Assembly: GCF_005818865.1 (NCBI RefSeq)
Contig: NZ_VBRY01000009.1
Coordinates: 1-64,000 of the forward strand
Reading direction: 5' to 3'
Origin: Mariprofundus erugo
Lineage (GTDB): Bacteria > Pseudomonadota > Zetaproteobacteria > Mariprofundales > Mariprofundaceae
DNA: 64,000 bases
Shown piece after piece: positions 1 through 7,645 of the stretch. Numbering within the stretch: the stretch's first letter is position 1; each line of letters begins with the position of its first letter. A program made the position numbers and the translations under genes. The notes beneath the pieces were generated by a model. The model saw only the letters and a list, made by a program, of their open reading frames with translations, was not told the DNA's origin and did no database searches.

Positions 1-36
1 ATTGTCAGCAAACGAAGTGGCGGAGAGAGAGGGATT
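1..36. repeat. 36-bp direct repeat, left copy (tRNA-Ser 3' end)
   Basis: These 36 bases recur exactly at 179-214. The repeat holds the last 16 bases of the tRNA-Ser(GCU) gene plus its encoded CCA, read on the minus strand, and about 17 bases of downstream flank. Beyond base 36 the two copies diverge completely. The left copy begins at the window edge, so the full repeat may be longer. Such a duplication of a tRNA 3' end is what integrative elements or tRNA-tail repeats leave behind. Confidence 0.85.
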
Positions 37-149
37 ATGTCGGGCTCCTGCCCTCCACCCCTGCGGGGCCATCACATCCGTGATGTTCACCATTGCTCCT
101 GCAATGGTGCCGAACCCGAGTCGAGGATTCTCACCCTCTCTCTTTCCAG
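18..149 (-). other. tRNA-tail-like multi-hairpin element
   Basis: On the minus strand this begins with a GA-rich arm (149-135) and ends with a CT-rich arm and an encoded CCA (18-20), copying the 3' end of tRNA-Ser. The two arms are complementary. Between them lie nested palindromes: a CACCATTG/CAATGGTG hairpin near 89-110, an ATCACATCCGTGAT hairpin near 70-83, a CCCC/GGGG hairpin near 57-67 and a GGGC/GCCC hairpin near 43-53. The result looks like a compact, branched RNA fold capped by a tRNA acceptor-like end. It is not a functional tRNA because no anticodon arm is present. It could be a degenerate tRNA duplication or a mobile structured repeat. Confidence 0.5.
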
Positions 150-195
150 ATTATTAAATAGGCAGATGATTTAAACCGATTGTCAGCAAACGAAG

Positions 196-286
196 TGGCG
201 GAGAGAGAGGGATTCGAACCCTCGATAGGTTTTAAGCCTATACACCCTTAGCAGGGGCGCGCTTTCGGCCACTCAGCCATCTCTCC
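196..286 (-). tRNA. tRNA-Ser(GCU)
   Basis: The minus strand folds as a class II tRNA. The acceptor GGAGAGA pairs with TCTCTCC, the anticodon stem CGCCC/GGGTG encloses the loop CTGCTAA with anticodon GCU, a long variable arm follows, and the T arm GAGGG-TTCGAAT-CCCTC is present. CCA is encoded at 198-196. Its 3' end is duplicated at 1-36. Confidence 0.97.
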
Positions 287-310
287 AGTTTCGCTATCGC
301 TATTTAAAAA

Positions 311-400
311 TGGCGGAAGGGGTGGGATTTGAACCCACGGATGGAATTACCCATCGCCGGTTTTCAAGACCGGTGCATTCAACCGCTCTGCCACCCTTCC
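311..400 (-). tRNA. tRNA-Ser(UGA)
   Basis: The minus strand gives the acceptor GGAAGGG pairing with CCCTTCC, the anticodon stem CCGGT/ACCGG around the loop CTTGAAA with anticodon UGA, a long variable arm typical of serine tRNAs, and a T arm with GTTCAAAT. CCA is encoded (311-313). It lies 24 bp upstream of tRNA-Ser(GCU) on the same strand, so the two are probably one transcript. Confidence 0.97.
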
Positions 401-497
401 GTACTACTTTAACCCGCCGCCCCTGAGCAAGGGCCCGTCTCGGGTGGCGTAAGATAAACATGCAAAAGCCAGATGGCAATGGCAATTTCGAACAAAT

Positions 498-523
498 AAA
501 AAGCGGCCCTTTCGGACCGCTTT
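498..523 (-). terminator. Rho-independent terminator of the peroxiredoxin gene
   Basis: On the minus strand, AAAGCGGTCC-GAAA-GGGCCGCTTT is followed by a T-rich tract. It lies 27 bp beyond the stop codon at 550. Confidence 0.9.
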
Positions 524-549
524 CCACTAACCGCAAAAACTTGCGAAAA

Positions 550-1197
550 TTAAAGCTTATCGGCCTCTTCAGCCAGGTAGGAAGCCACACCTTCAGCACT
601 TGGAACCATGCCCTTGTCACCCTTGTTCCAGCCGGCAGGACATACTTCACCATGCTCTTCAGCAAACTGCAGCGCATCGATGGTACGCAGCATCTCATCA
701 ATATTGCGTCCCAAAGGCAGGTTGTTTACCACCTGATGCTGAACCACACCCTCCTTGTCGATCAGGAAGGAACCGCGCAGTGCCACAGTACCGCCCAACA
801 GGTGGTATTCATCACCATCTTCATCCTCAATCGTTGCGTTGTTAATCAGCACGTCATAATCAGCTGCAATCGTCTTGGAAAGGTCGGCAACCAGCGGATA
901 GGCAACAGCACCAATACCACCTGCATTCACAGGCGTATTGCGCCATGCAACGTGACTGAACTGTGAGTCTACAGAGCATCCGATCACCTGCACGCCACGG
1001 GCTTCGAATTCCTTGATACGATGGTCAAAAGCAATCAGCTCGGACGGGCATACAAAGGTAAAATCCAGCGGATAGAAAAACAGCACAACATACTTGCCTT
1101 CATAATCAGACAGCGAAAATGATTCATTGATAGAACCATCCGCCATTACGGCTGCTGCTGTAAAATCAGGGGCCTGCTTACCAACCAGTACACTCAT
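550..1197 (-). CDS. 2-Cys peroxiredoxin (AhpC/Prx1 type)
   Basis: A cytosolic thiol peroxidase that reduces hydrogen peroxide and organic peroxides. The 215-aa protein has the usual family length. The peroxidatic cysteine lies in FTFVCPSE near residue 50 and the resolving cysteine in EVCPAGW near residue 170, which marks it as a typical 2-Cys enzyme. The start at 1197 is chosen because AAGGAGAG stands 7 bases upstream; the longer reading to 1233 has no ribosome site. It is a single-gene unit with its own terminator. In a microaerophile it would protect against peroxide made by respiration or by ferrous iron with oxygen. The reductant (thioredoxin, AhpF or other) is not in the window. Confidence 0.95.
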   Translation of the reverse strand: MSVLVGKQAPDFTAAAVMADGSINESFSLSDYEGKYVVLFFYPLDFTFVCPSELIAFDHRIKEFEARGVQVIGCSVDSQFSHVAWRNTPVNAGGIGAVAYPLVADLSKTIAADYDVLINNATIEDEDGDEYHLLGGTVALRGSFLIDKEGVVQHQVVNNLPLGRNIDEMLRTIDALQFAEEHGEVCPAGWNKGDKGMVPSAEGVASYLAEEADKL

Positions 1198-1263
1198 GTA
1201 ACTCTCCTTTGAATTTATAAATTGGAAATGCAAGCTTAGAAGAAAGCGCCGGCAAGTGCTACC

Positions 1264-2235
1264 CTAAGCTTTGTCCGGTTTATCCTGCGGCGTGGCAAAT
1301 TCGATAAAAATATGTCTGGCTTCGGGAGCCGCCCGGCTCACCTCATCCTCAAGCGAACGACGGATCACACCAAGCTTATGCATAAAGCGTATGGCCTGTG
1401 CCACTTCAGCATCGCTCATATCAGCAAAAATCGCCTCCTCCCTTAATTCCACTTCCGCCATCAGCAACGTATCATCCGGTGAAAGCACAATACTGTTGAT
1501 ACGCTGCACCTCCTGAACCCGGCTATCCCTGCCCCATGCATCCAGAGCGATGGCATTCACCTCATCGTCTGATCGATTAAGCAGGTACTTCCGGTTCATC
1601 GATGCCAGAAATACCGCAAGCCCCCCCATCAACAAACCGATACAGATGGCCGCAATACCGTCAAACAGAGCCGAACCCGTCCATGCCGACAACCCCATAC
1701 CGATCAATGCCACAAACAGACCCAGCACAGCCACCGAATCCTCAATCAATACAGCCAGTGTCGTCGGATCACGTGTTTCAGTAAAATAGGTACGCAATGA
1801 TTTTTCCGCCTCGGCTGCCTGCAAGCGGAACTCACTCATAGCCACCTGAAACGAGTAGCCCTCGGCAAGAAAAGCCACTCCGATAATCATGAACGGAATC
1901 CATGATAACTCGGGCTGACTGTCCATACTCATCTCATGAACAGCGTGCATCACGGTATATACACAGCCGAGAAAAAATATGGTGACTGCTGAAACAAGAT
2001 TCCAGAAATAACGCTCCTGCCCGTAGCCAAAATGATGTTCCTCATCCGCTTTACGCACAGAACGGCGCAATCCCAGATATAGCAACCCCTGATTTGCAGT
2101 ATCCGCCAGCGAATGAACCGCCTCAGCCAGCAACGCGCTCGAGCCAGAAACAAAAAATCCGAAAAATTTGGCTGCTGTCACCAGGACATTCCCGCCCAGT
2201 GCCGTTAATACAGCCTTTGTTGAACCATGAGACAT
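1264..2235 (-). CDS. cation diffusion facilitator family metal transporter
   Basis: An inner-membrane metal/proton antiporter of the CDF family, expected to export divalent metals such as Zn, Fe or Mn. It is 323 aa with an N-terminal six-helix region and a cytosolic C-terminal domain. The metal-site helix carries the HxxxD pattern (AEAVHSLADTANQ, near residue 42), and an acidic pair occurs in the later helix (LIEDSVAVLG). The start at 2235 is set by GGAGGGG 5 bases upstream, not by the ATG four codons earlier. The metal cannot be read from the sequence. In an iron oxidiser ferrous iron is plausible, but that is inference. Confidence 0.9.
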   Translation of the reverse strand: MSHGSTKAVLTALGGNVLVTAAKFFGFFVSGSSALLAEAVHSLADTANQGLLYLGLRRSVRKADEEHHFGYGQERYFWNLVSAVTIFFLGCVYTVMHAVHEMSMDSQPELSWIPFMIIGVAFLAEGYSFQVAMSEFRLQAAEAEKSLRTYFTETRDPTTLAVLIEDSVAVLGLFVALIGMGLSAWTGSALFDGIAAICIGLLMGGLAVFLASMNRKYLLNRSDDEVNAIALDAWGRDSRVQEVQRINSIVLSPDDTLLMAEVELREEAIFADMSDAEVAQAIRFMHKLGVIRRSLEDEVSRAAPEARHIFIEFATPQDKPDKA

Positions 2236-2324
2236 ACACCCCTCCAAAGCAAAGCATCAGCCACAGCATTGCAGCATGATCAAGCGCAACCTTCCAGCAG
2301 CCGGAAATCAGCTACTCATGATGA

Positions 2325-2475
2325 GATACTCATCAATTCAGCCCTCCTGCGGGCCATGGAGACCCCGTCAAGCAGAGCACCCGGCGCTCTGCCTGCAAGC
2401 AAGAGCCAAACCACACTCCTTTGCATTTACGAACTGATTTTTGCCAGCATGACAATAAATCAGCATCTCCCTAAA
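2325..2475 (+). repeat. diverged copy of the 158-bp repeat family
   Basis: This stretch upstream of gloB aligns with the tandem units at 39997-40312. Shared blocks include GCGGGCCATGGA, AAGCAAGAGCCAAACCAC against AAGCAAAGGCGAAACCAC, and an end block CTGATTTTTGCCAG...AAATCAGCATCTCC that is nearly identical. It is the same orientation as the array. The promoter or leader of gloB must lie within or beside it. Confidence 0.7.
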
Positions 2476-2483
2476 CTACCCAC

Positions 2484-3272
2484 ATGTTCTCATACAGTCA
2501 CAGTAATTTCATCGTCCACCAGTTGCCTGCCCTGAAAGACAACTACATCTACCTGGTTGAAGCAAAATCGTCCGACCTTCTCATTGCGATTGACCCTGCC
2601 GATGCAAGCTGCGTCAAACAGGCCTGCAATCACCTCGGCAAGCCGCTCACCCACATTTTCAACACCCACCACCACTGGGATCATACCGACGGGAACCATG
2701 CACTGAAGCAGCATTTCGGCTGCGTAATTATCGGGGCAAGCCATGATGCAGCACGCATCCCTGACATTGACATTCTGACCGGCGAGCATGAACCGCCACA
2801 ACTGCCCGGATTAATTGCCCGCGTTATGGATGTACGCGGTCACACCCGAGGGCATATCGCTCTTCTGCTTGATGATGCACTCTTTTGTGGCGATACACTT
2901 TTCGGTGCCGGTTGCGGGCGCCTGTTCGAGGGCACACCTGCAGAGATGTGGCATAGCCTGAACAAAATCGCAATGCTGGATGATCGCACACGAATCTATT
3001 GTGCCCATGAATACACACTGGCCAATCTGGAATTTGCGCTTGCGGTTGATCCGGACAATCCGGCCCTGCGGCGACGCAAAGAGCAGGATCAAATCAAACG
3101 GACCCACTCACAACCGACGATTCCGTCAATGCTCGCAGAAGAGAAGGCGACCAACCCTTTCCTGCGACCACTTGATGAACAGTTTACAGCCAGCTACGCC
3201 GCTGCGAGGAACATTGCAGCTGAGGCCATGACCGTTTTCGCAGACCTTCGCCTGCACAAGGACCACTGGTAA
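2484..3272 (+). CDS. gloB: hydroxyacylglutathione hydrolase (glyoxalase II)
   Basis: Hydrolyses S-lactoylglutathione to lactate and glutathione, the last step of methylglyoxal detoxification in the cytosol. The 262-aa protein has the metallo-beta-lactamase fold with the binuclear metal motif THHHWDHTDGN near residue 55, further ligands in RGHTRGH near residue 113 and FCGDTLFG near 133, and CAHEYT near 173. Length and motif order are normal for GloB. The chosen ATG has no clear ribosome site, but protein similarity begins right there. The gene is bracketed by two diverged, oppositely oriented members of a dispersed repeat family. No glyoxalase I is seen in the window. Confidence 0.95.
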   Translation: MFSYSHSNFIVHQLPALKDNYIYLVEAKSSDLLIAIDPADASCVKQACNHLGKPLTHIFNTHHHWDHTDGNHALKQHFGCVIIGASHDAARIPDIDILTGEHEPPQLPGLIARVMDVRGHTRGHIALLLDDALFCGDTLFGAGCGRLFEGTPAEMWHSLNKIAMLDDRTRIYCAHEYTLANLEFALAVDPDNPALRRRKEQDQIKRTHSQPTIPSMLAEEKATNPFLRPLDEQFTASYAAARNIAAEAMTVFADLRLHKDHW

Positions 3273-3282
3273 GCCCCACCTG

Positions 3283-3480
3283 GCAAAAATCAGTTCACAA
3301 TGGCAATAGCGCAGCTCTTCATTTACTTACAAAGCAAACACTTACGCGCCTGATTTGATTCGCTGCATCCTGCAGCTCACCTGGCGGCGGCAAAACAGTC
3401 CAATCCGGCTATCCTGCCGGATTGTGGCGTCCGTCCATGGCTCGCCCGCGGAAGCGCCGAATGAATCAGCGCTTCCTCAG
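3283..3480 (-). repeat. diverged inverted copy of the 158-bp repeat family
   Basis: Read on the minus strand this matches the array unit at 39997-40154. Recognisable blocks, in plus orientation, are CTGGCAAAAATCAGT, ACACTTACGCGCCTGATTTG, CCGTCCATGGCTCGCCCG and GAATCAGCGCTTCC. An extra stretch of about 60 bp separates two of the blocks. It faces the copy upstream of gloB, so gloB sits between inverted copies. Confidence 0.65.
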
Positions 3481-3492
3481 CTTTAACCGGGC

Positions 3493-3522
3493 AAAAAAAA
3501 ACGGGAGGCCGAAGCCTCCCGT
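3493..3522 (-). terminator. Rho-independent terminator after the dihaem cytochrome gene
   Basis: On the minus strand, ACGGGAGGC-TTCG-GCCTCCCGT is followed by a run of nine T. It lies just beyond the stop at 3542. It is among the strongest terminators in the window. Confidence 0.95.
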
Positions 3523-3541
3523 CCAAGCAGTCATACAGTAA

Positions 3542-4318
3542 TTACTGATGACTTGGAGTACGTGGGTTACCTGGTGAGTTTGGCTTGGCCAGAGTCAGGA
3601 AGGCAGCCACATTGGCAATATCTTCATCACTCATGTTCTTGGCAACATTGCGCATCTGAGCCATGTAGTCATTTACGCGAGCGTTGTCTTCACGGTTACC
3701 TGCAGCGATATCAGCCTCAGAGGTGTTGGCGCCGTTGCGGAATGCCTCAAGCTGGCTCTTCAGGTATACATAGTTCTGACCACCGATCGCCGGATACATA
3801 CGACCGGCTGAACGGCCATGGTAGCCATGGCAGCTCTTGCACGCAGGGATACCATGATCAGGAGCACCATACTCGGCAATCATCTTGCCATCATGCGGAT
3901 TACCAACGGTTGCACCATCACGACGCAGCTGGTCGAGATTTGAACCGATATATGGAGACTTAAGTGTGTGAACATAGGCAGCCACATCCTTACGCTCCTG
4001 CTCGGTCAGAGCCTTGGCGATATCATTCATCTGATACATGGTGAAGTCGGTGCGCTTGCCTTCCGAGAAGTCGGTCAGCTGCTTGAGGATATAGGTATCA
4101 ACCTGGTAGGAAAGACGCGGTGAACCTACCTCATCGTTACCGTTACCATCGATACCATGGCAACCCTGGCATGCAGGGACATTGTCGCCTTTACCATTCT
4201 GGAAAATCAGGCGTCCGTTATCCACATTGCCGATTGTCTCTTCTGCAGAGGCCGCGGTTGGTGCCGCGAACCACGCCAGCAGGGCAAACGCGCCCATGGT
4301 GCTTATCATACGTTTCAT
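3542..4318 (-). CDS. cytochrome c4-like dihaem periplasmic cytochrome
   Basis: A periplasmic electron carrier, probably feeding the cbb3 oxidase. The 258-aa protein has a cleavable signal peptide (about 24 residues, ending ASA), then two cytochrome c domains with CQGCH near residue 47 and CKSCH near residue 146. Each has a likely distal methionine (MYQM near 98 and MAQM near 224). Two tandem c domains of this length are the cytochrome c4 pattern; c4 is a known donor to cbb3 oxidases. The start at 4318 follows AGGAGGG. It is the last gene of a short unit with the 46-aa membrane protein upstream and is followed by a strong terminator, consistent with high expression. Confidence 0.9.
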   Translation of the reverse strand: MKRMISTMGAFALLAWFAAPTAASAEETIGNVDNGRLIFQNGKGDNVPACQGCHGIDGNGNDEVGSPRLSYQVDTYILKQLTDFSEGKRTDFTMYQMNDIAKALTEQERKDVAAYVHTLKSPYIGSNLDQLRRDGATVGNPHDGKMIAEYGAPDHGIPACKSCHGYHGRSAGRMYPAIGGQNYVYLKSQLEAFRNGANTSEADIAAGNREDNARVNDYMAQMRNVAKNMSDEDIANVAAFLTLAKPNSPGNPRTPSHQ

Positions 4319-4343
4319 GCAAATCCCTCCTGTGTGATGACTT

Positions 4344-4484
4344 TTATTTGTCTTCGTATTTATTGCAATCGGAAATATAGGTAACCAGACAAAGTGCAGC
4401 CAGCGAAACGAATATGATGCCATACATCATATAAACATCACTATTCTGGAAATTTACCGACGCTTCAATAAAGTGTGCGAGCAT
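4344..4484 (-). CDS. 46-aa single-helix membrane protein, CcoQ-like size
   Basis: A short gene preceded by GGGAGG, 7 bases before the ATG, and ending 25 bp before the cytochrome c4-like gene. The product has an acidic and polar N-terminus, one hydrophobic helix (about residues 18-37) and the charged tail CNKYEDK. It has the size and shape of a CcoQ-type oxidase accessory peptide, but no sequence motif proves this. The close spacing and good ribosome site make it a real gene. An alternative role is anchoring the cytochrome c4-like protein near the membrane. Confidence 0.7.
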   Translation of the reverse strand: MLAHFIEASVNFQNSDVYMMYGIIFVSLAALCLVTYISDCNKYEDK

Positions 4485-4576
4485 TCTCAGACCTCCCTAA
4501 GATTCAATAAAAATGGCATCCTGCATGCCGAAAAAAAAAAGGCAAGCATCAAAGTTAAACTTTTTTAACACGGCGT

Positions 4577-4960
4577 TTAATCAGGCGCTATCAACAGCGC
4601 TCCGGTCATAAAAACAAACAGGCGCACAATGACGATTCCACGACTCTGAACCGCATGACCGGGGCGGGCCTCCGAGTCACCAGCCAGCAACTGACGGCCG
4701 GCCTGCATCTGCAATACATACAGTGCATACAGCGTCAGCACCAGAAACAGATGCGCCCAGATTAGAAATGAGAGTAACTCACCATGATCAATCAGTCGCT
4801 TAATCCAGTCATGGGTAAGGTATAACCAGATGGGAAACAGCAGATCAAATATCATCACTGATCCCATCAATGGAATATGCAATGATCTGTTTCTGCGCAA
4901 AACAAGGGCCGTAGCCATGACTGCAAAGCTGATGAGTACAAGTAATACGGACATTGTCAT
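4577..4960 (-). CDS. four-helix membrane protein of unknown function
   Basis: 127 aa with four hydrophobic segments (about residues 1-20, 28-48, 62-85 and 105-124) and short polar loops. I do not recognise the family. It lies between the cytochrome c4 unit and, divergently, the mini-CcoN gene, inside the respiratory cluster, so a link to haem-copper oxidase assembly is possible but only inferred. Two in-frame ATGs (4960 and 4954) compete and neither has a strong ribosome site. Confidence 0.6.
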   Translation of the reverse strand: MTMSVLLVLISFAVMATALVLRRNRSLHIPLMGSVMIFDLLFPIWLYLTHDWIKRLIDHGELLSFLIWAHLFLVLTLYALYVLQMQAGRQLLAGDSEARPGHAVQSRGIVIVRLFVFMTGALLIAPD

Positions 4961-5087
4961 GGCAACAGACTATGAGCTAACAGATCGAAGGGAAAGCACT
5001 ACCACCGGCAAATGACAACTTCCCTGCTCCCGAAGATCTCCTGCTGCCTTCTTGCAACCCAACCATGCGCCGCTAGTCTCCGCTTCC

Positions 5088-5606
5088 ATGTCAAATTCAA
5101 CTGCTAATGAACACCTTTATCTCGTTAAATTCCTGATCATGTCCGTGGTATCCTTCTTCATCGGTACGGTACACGGCCTGCTTCAGGTGATCCCTTCCGT
5201 ACGCGCATGGCTGGATTCTATCGGCAGCCCGTATGGCGGACCGGGCCATATGATCGACCCGCTGGCCCACGCCCATATCAACCTTGTCGGCGGCGTCACC
5301 ATTCTCGGCATGGCAGTAACATATTATATGTTGCCTAAAATCACCGGCAAACCGATTCATTCACACAAGCTTGCCGAGCACTCTTTCTGGTGGACCAGCA
5401 TCGGAGTCAGCTCCTTTTATATCTCTCTGCTGATCTTCGGCTTTATTGAGGGCAACCTCTGGCTCACTGACCCGGCACAGGTACCTGCCGTGCACCGTTT
5501 CTATGGTCCGGTCATCTCCATTGCAGCCTCTGTACTGGCTGTCGGTTTCTGGGTTTATCTGGCCAATGTCATGATGACCCTGAAAGACATTTATAAAAAG
5601 AGCTGA
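5088..5606 (+). CDS. mini CcoN-like protein (C-terminal half of oxidase subunit I)
   Basis: 172 aa with four or five membrane helices. It aligns with only the C-terminal part of CcoN. The helix carrying LAHAHINLVG matches the haem-ligand helix of the full ccoN in this window (VAHAHLALLG), followed by the TGKPIHSHKL loop, then helices matching the last three of CcoN. The copper-site histidines and the N-terminal haem-b ligand helix are absent, so on its own it cannot form a complete oxidase centre. I chose the ATG at 5088; a TTG start at 5052 in the same frame is possible, and neither has a clear ribosome site. A second protein of this type is encoded at 22588-23100. Confidence 0.8.
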   Translation: MSNSTANEHLYLVKFLIMSVVSFFIGTVHGLLQVIPSVRAWLDSIGSPYGGPGHMIDPLAHAHINLVGGVTILGMAVTYYMLPKITGKPIHSHKLAEHSFWWTSIGVSSFYISLLIFGFIEGNLWLTDPAQVPAVHRFYGPVISIAASVLAVGFWVYLANVMMTLKDIYKKS

Positions 5607-5622
5607 TCAGAGGCTTACGATT

Positions 5623-6144
5623 ATGCGCCTCGAATGCGGTTGCCCGTCGGAATTTCCCAAGTGGAATAATCAGGACATCGATCTTGGTGCCACACTTGTA
5701 CATGAACAGTCAGCCCCGATGTTCTTCCATATGCCGATCGGTTTTGAAGCCTGTCTCGACCGGCAGCACCACGATATCGAGAAACTTGAACTGAATGAAC
5801 AGTGGCCGGGCTTTGTACTCACCCAATCCGCCATGTTTAAAGGCAGGATTCTCGCACTGTTAAGCGAAGACAACTCGCCTGCCCGAAAAACCTACCGCCT
5901 GAAAAATCCGTTTATGGTACGCACCCGTCTGTTCAAGGGAAACATCAGCGAAATAAAAACCGCCATCCGTGAAATGCAGTCAGCACTATTTGATGAAGGG
6001 AAAATGCCCAAAGACCTTTTCTTAAGCTACCTGACCTGCCCTCGCTGTCAGGAACATCGCGGAGGCACCCAGATCATGCTGCTCAGACACTGGGTCAACA
6101 GCCCGAAACTGGCACAGCGACTGGCAAAACAGAGGAAAGACTGA
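5623..6144 (+). CDS. conserved hypothetical protein with CGCP and CPRC motifs
   Basis: 173 aa, soluble and without a signal peptide. It has cysteine pairs at both ends (CGCP near residue 6, CPRC near residue 139), which could bind a metal or form a disulfide. I do not recognise a family. It starts 17 bp after the mini-CcoN stop with GAGG about 10 bases before the ATG, so the two form an operon, and it may help mature or regulate that protein. It is on the plus strand, convergent with the cytochrome genes that follow. Confidence 0.7.
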   Translation: MRLECGCPSEFPKWNNQDIDLGATLVHEQSAPMFFHMPIGFEACLDRQHHDIEKLELNEQWPGFVLTQSAMFKGRILALLSEDNSPARKTYRLKNPFMVRTRLFKGNISEIKTAIREMQSALFDEGKMPKDLFLSYLTCPRCQEHRGGTQIMLLRHWVNSPKLAQRLAKQRKD

Positions 6145-6175
6145 GCCGAATCACACTGCGGTCGCAAACCCGCAA

Positions 6176-6541
6176 CTACTTATCCACCACCCCTTTAACA
6201 GGCCCGACAGCGTCCGTCTGCGACTTGAAGTAAGCAATAATATCTGCACGGTCACGGTCCGCAATTGGCGGCAGCGCCATGCGGGTATTGGGCTTCACCG
6301 AACGGGGACTGGCGATCCAGGCATCCAGGGCCGCCGCATCCCAGACATCAAAGGGCACACCGCTAATCGAGGGGGCCCGGCCATACACCCCCAACAAACC
6401 GGGGCCGATACTGCGGGATAATGTATCGATATGATGACAGGGAAGGCAGCGCACAGAAGCCACCACCTTGCCACGCGCCGCATCGCCGGCAAATGCCATC
6501 GATGGCAACAGCAATAACACAAGCAGCAGTGCGCGAAACAT
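6176..6541 (-). CDS. periplasmic monohaem cytochrome c
   Basis: 121 aa with a signal peptide (MFRALLLVLLLLPSMAFA) and one class I cytochrome c domain. CLPCH lies near residue 33, GPGLLGVYGR follows, and the likely methionine ligand is in NTRMALPP near residue 89. It is the last gene of a minus-strand operon running down from ccoG, and overlaps the upstream lipoprotein gene as TAATG. It is likely a soluble carrier for the oxidase or for the mini-CcoN complex. Confidence 0.88.
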   Translation of the reverse strand: MFRALLLVLLLLPSMAFAGDAARGKVVASVRCLPCHHIDTLSRSIGPGLLGVYGRAPSISGVPFDVWDAAALDAWIASPRSVKPNTRMALPPIADRDRADIIAYFKSQTDAVGPVKGVVDK

Positions 6542-6942
6542 TATTGACCGGAAACTGATAACGGGAACGTCATTTCCCCATGCCGTCCATCACGTGTCAG
6601 CCGCACAAAGAGCTGATCGTGCTGCAAATCTGCGACGGGGAGCGCACGACGAAAGACACCAAGGGCGCCATCAGGCATGGCTTGCTTCCAATCCGATTCT
6701 GTAGTGCGAACCTCGACCAGCAAATTATTAATAAATCCCCTCTGCTGATGATTGGCAATCAACAAAAATTCATTCATACCCAGGCGTGGCTGAACAGGAC
6801 GCGTCTCCACCCGGATGGTGAGATCCTCCCAGGGCTGTGGCTGCGGAGACCAGGCTGTTTCATCTGCAGAGCAGGAAACCAGCAACAGCACCAATCCTGC
6901 CAGAAGAGCACGATACACCTTAATTACCCGGCTTGGCAGCAT
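6541..6942 (-). CDS. lipoprotein of unknown function in the ccoG operon
   Basis: 133 aa with a hydrophobic leader and a lipobox at LLVSCSA (Cys near residue 24), then a beta-rich domain. The spacing and position, just after ccoG and between two cytochromes, recall CcoH/FixH-type accessory proteins, but I see no diagnostic motif, so that is only a possibility. It overlaps the upstream cytochrome gene by 23 bases and the downstream one as TAATG, so it is translated as part of the operon. A GTG eight codons further on is an alternative start. Confidence 0.7.
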   Translation of the reverse strand: MLPSRVIKVYRALLAGLVLLLVSCSADETAWSPQPQPWEDLTIRVETRPVQPRLGMNEFLLIANHQQRGFINNLLVEVRTTESDWKQAMPDGALGVFRRALPVADLQHDQLFVRLTRDGRHGEMTFPLSVSGQ

Positions 6943-7219
6943 GCTGCATCAGATAGTCACGTACCGCGATCATCTCCGGCGCGGCCATAGGCAGCATCCG
7001 ATTTTCAATCCGGTGCTCCTGCATACGGGCAATCACACTCGGCCACTCCGATGCCTTATGTGCGGTAGGACGAGGCGGTGCATGACAGGCAGAGCACTGG
7101 GCATAATAATTTTTAAAACGGGCTGATCCCATTTCCGGATAGTTAATCAGCTGGGACGGCACATCACAGGCAGAGAGAAGCACCGCTGCAGAAAACAGCG
7201 TCAACAGGAATAGCTTCAC
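6920..7219 (-). CDS. lipoprotein monohaem cytochrome c
   Basis: 99 aa with a lipobox (LLSACDV, Cys near residue 18), so it is anchored to a membrane on the periplasmic side. One haem site CSACH lies near residue 43, and NRMLPMAAPE gives candidate distal methionines near residue 75. It overlaps the next upstream gene by four bases (ATGA type). A lipid-anchored small cytochrome fits electron delivery to an oxidase without diffusion through the periplasm. Confidence 0.85.
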   Translation of the reverse strand: MKLFLLTLFSAAVLLSACDVPSQLINYPEMGSARFKNYYAQCSACHAPPRPTAHKASEWPSVIARMQEHRIENRMLPMAAPEMIAVRDYLMQHAAKPGN

Positions 7220-7644
7220 TTCTCTCCTCCACCATGACCTGGCATATCGATATCATCATGTTCAGGGTCGGAATCCAGGCGCCCTCCCCGGTCCGAACCA
7301 TACAGGTTGACCATAAAAAAGATAAATGCAAAGGCGACGATAAAGTATAACACCGCATACAGATGTCCGATGGTAAACCAGGGGCGGGCATGATCCGGGC
7401 GATCACCCCAGAATGGCAGCGACAAGCCGAATGCAACCATCAGCACGCCGGCAATCACGGCATAGAACCATTTCGGGACCCGTCGCTGGGACTCGGGAAT
7501 ATGCTCCACCATCTCCCAGTCATCCATCCCCCGCTTGTTCAGGCGCTCCTCATCGGAAGCGTAACCGTAATGATCAGCAGGTGTCTCCCCCCACTCAACT
7601 TTAGTCTCTTCCATTGGTGACTGTTCATCGATTATCTTCGTCAT
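7216..7644 (-). CDS. two-helix membrane protein, possible haem-less CcoP-like subunit
   Basis: 142 aa with an acidic cytosolic N-terminus, a helix near residues 58-78, a short loop with WGDRPDH, and a second helix near 90-115. The first helix and loop (FGLSLPFWGDRP) resemble those of the CcoP-like protein at 15212-15865 (MAITFPLYGQRP), which suggests the two are paralogues. There is no CXXCH. The ATG at 7644 is preceded by GGGGGCTTGAG, and the gene almost touches the ccoG stop at 7646. The CcoP relationship is inferred from short similarity only. Confidence 0.6.
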   Translation of the reverse strand: MTKIIDEQSPMEETKVEWGETPADHYGYASDEERLNKRGMDDWEMVEHIPESQRRVPKWFYAVIAGVLMVAFGLSLPFWGDRPDHARPWFTIGHLYAVLYFIVAFAFIFFMVNLYGSDRGGRLDSDPEHDDIDMPGHGGGEK

Positions 7645-7645
7645 C

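Noticed and set aside
1-178. A third tRNA-Ser gene
   Set aside because: Only the 3' acceptor and CCA part is present; there is no anticodon arm or D arm, so it is a duplicated tail only.
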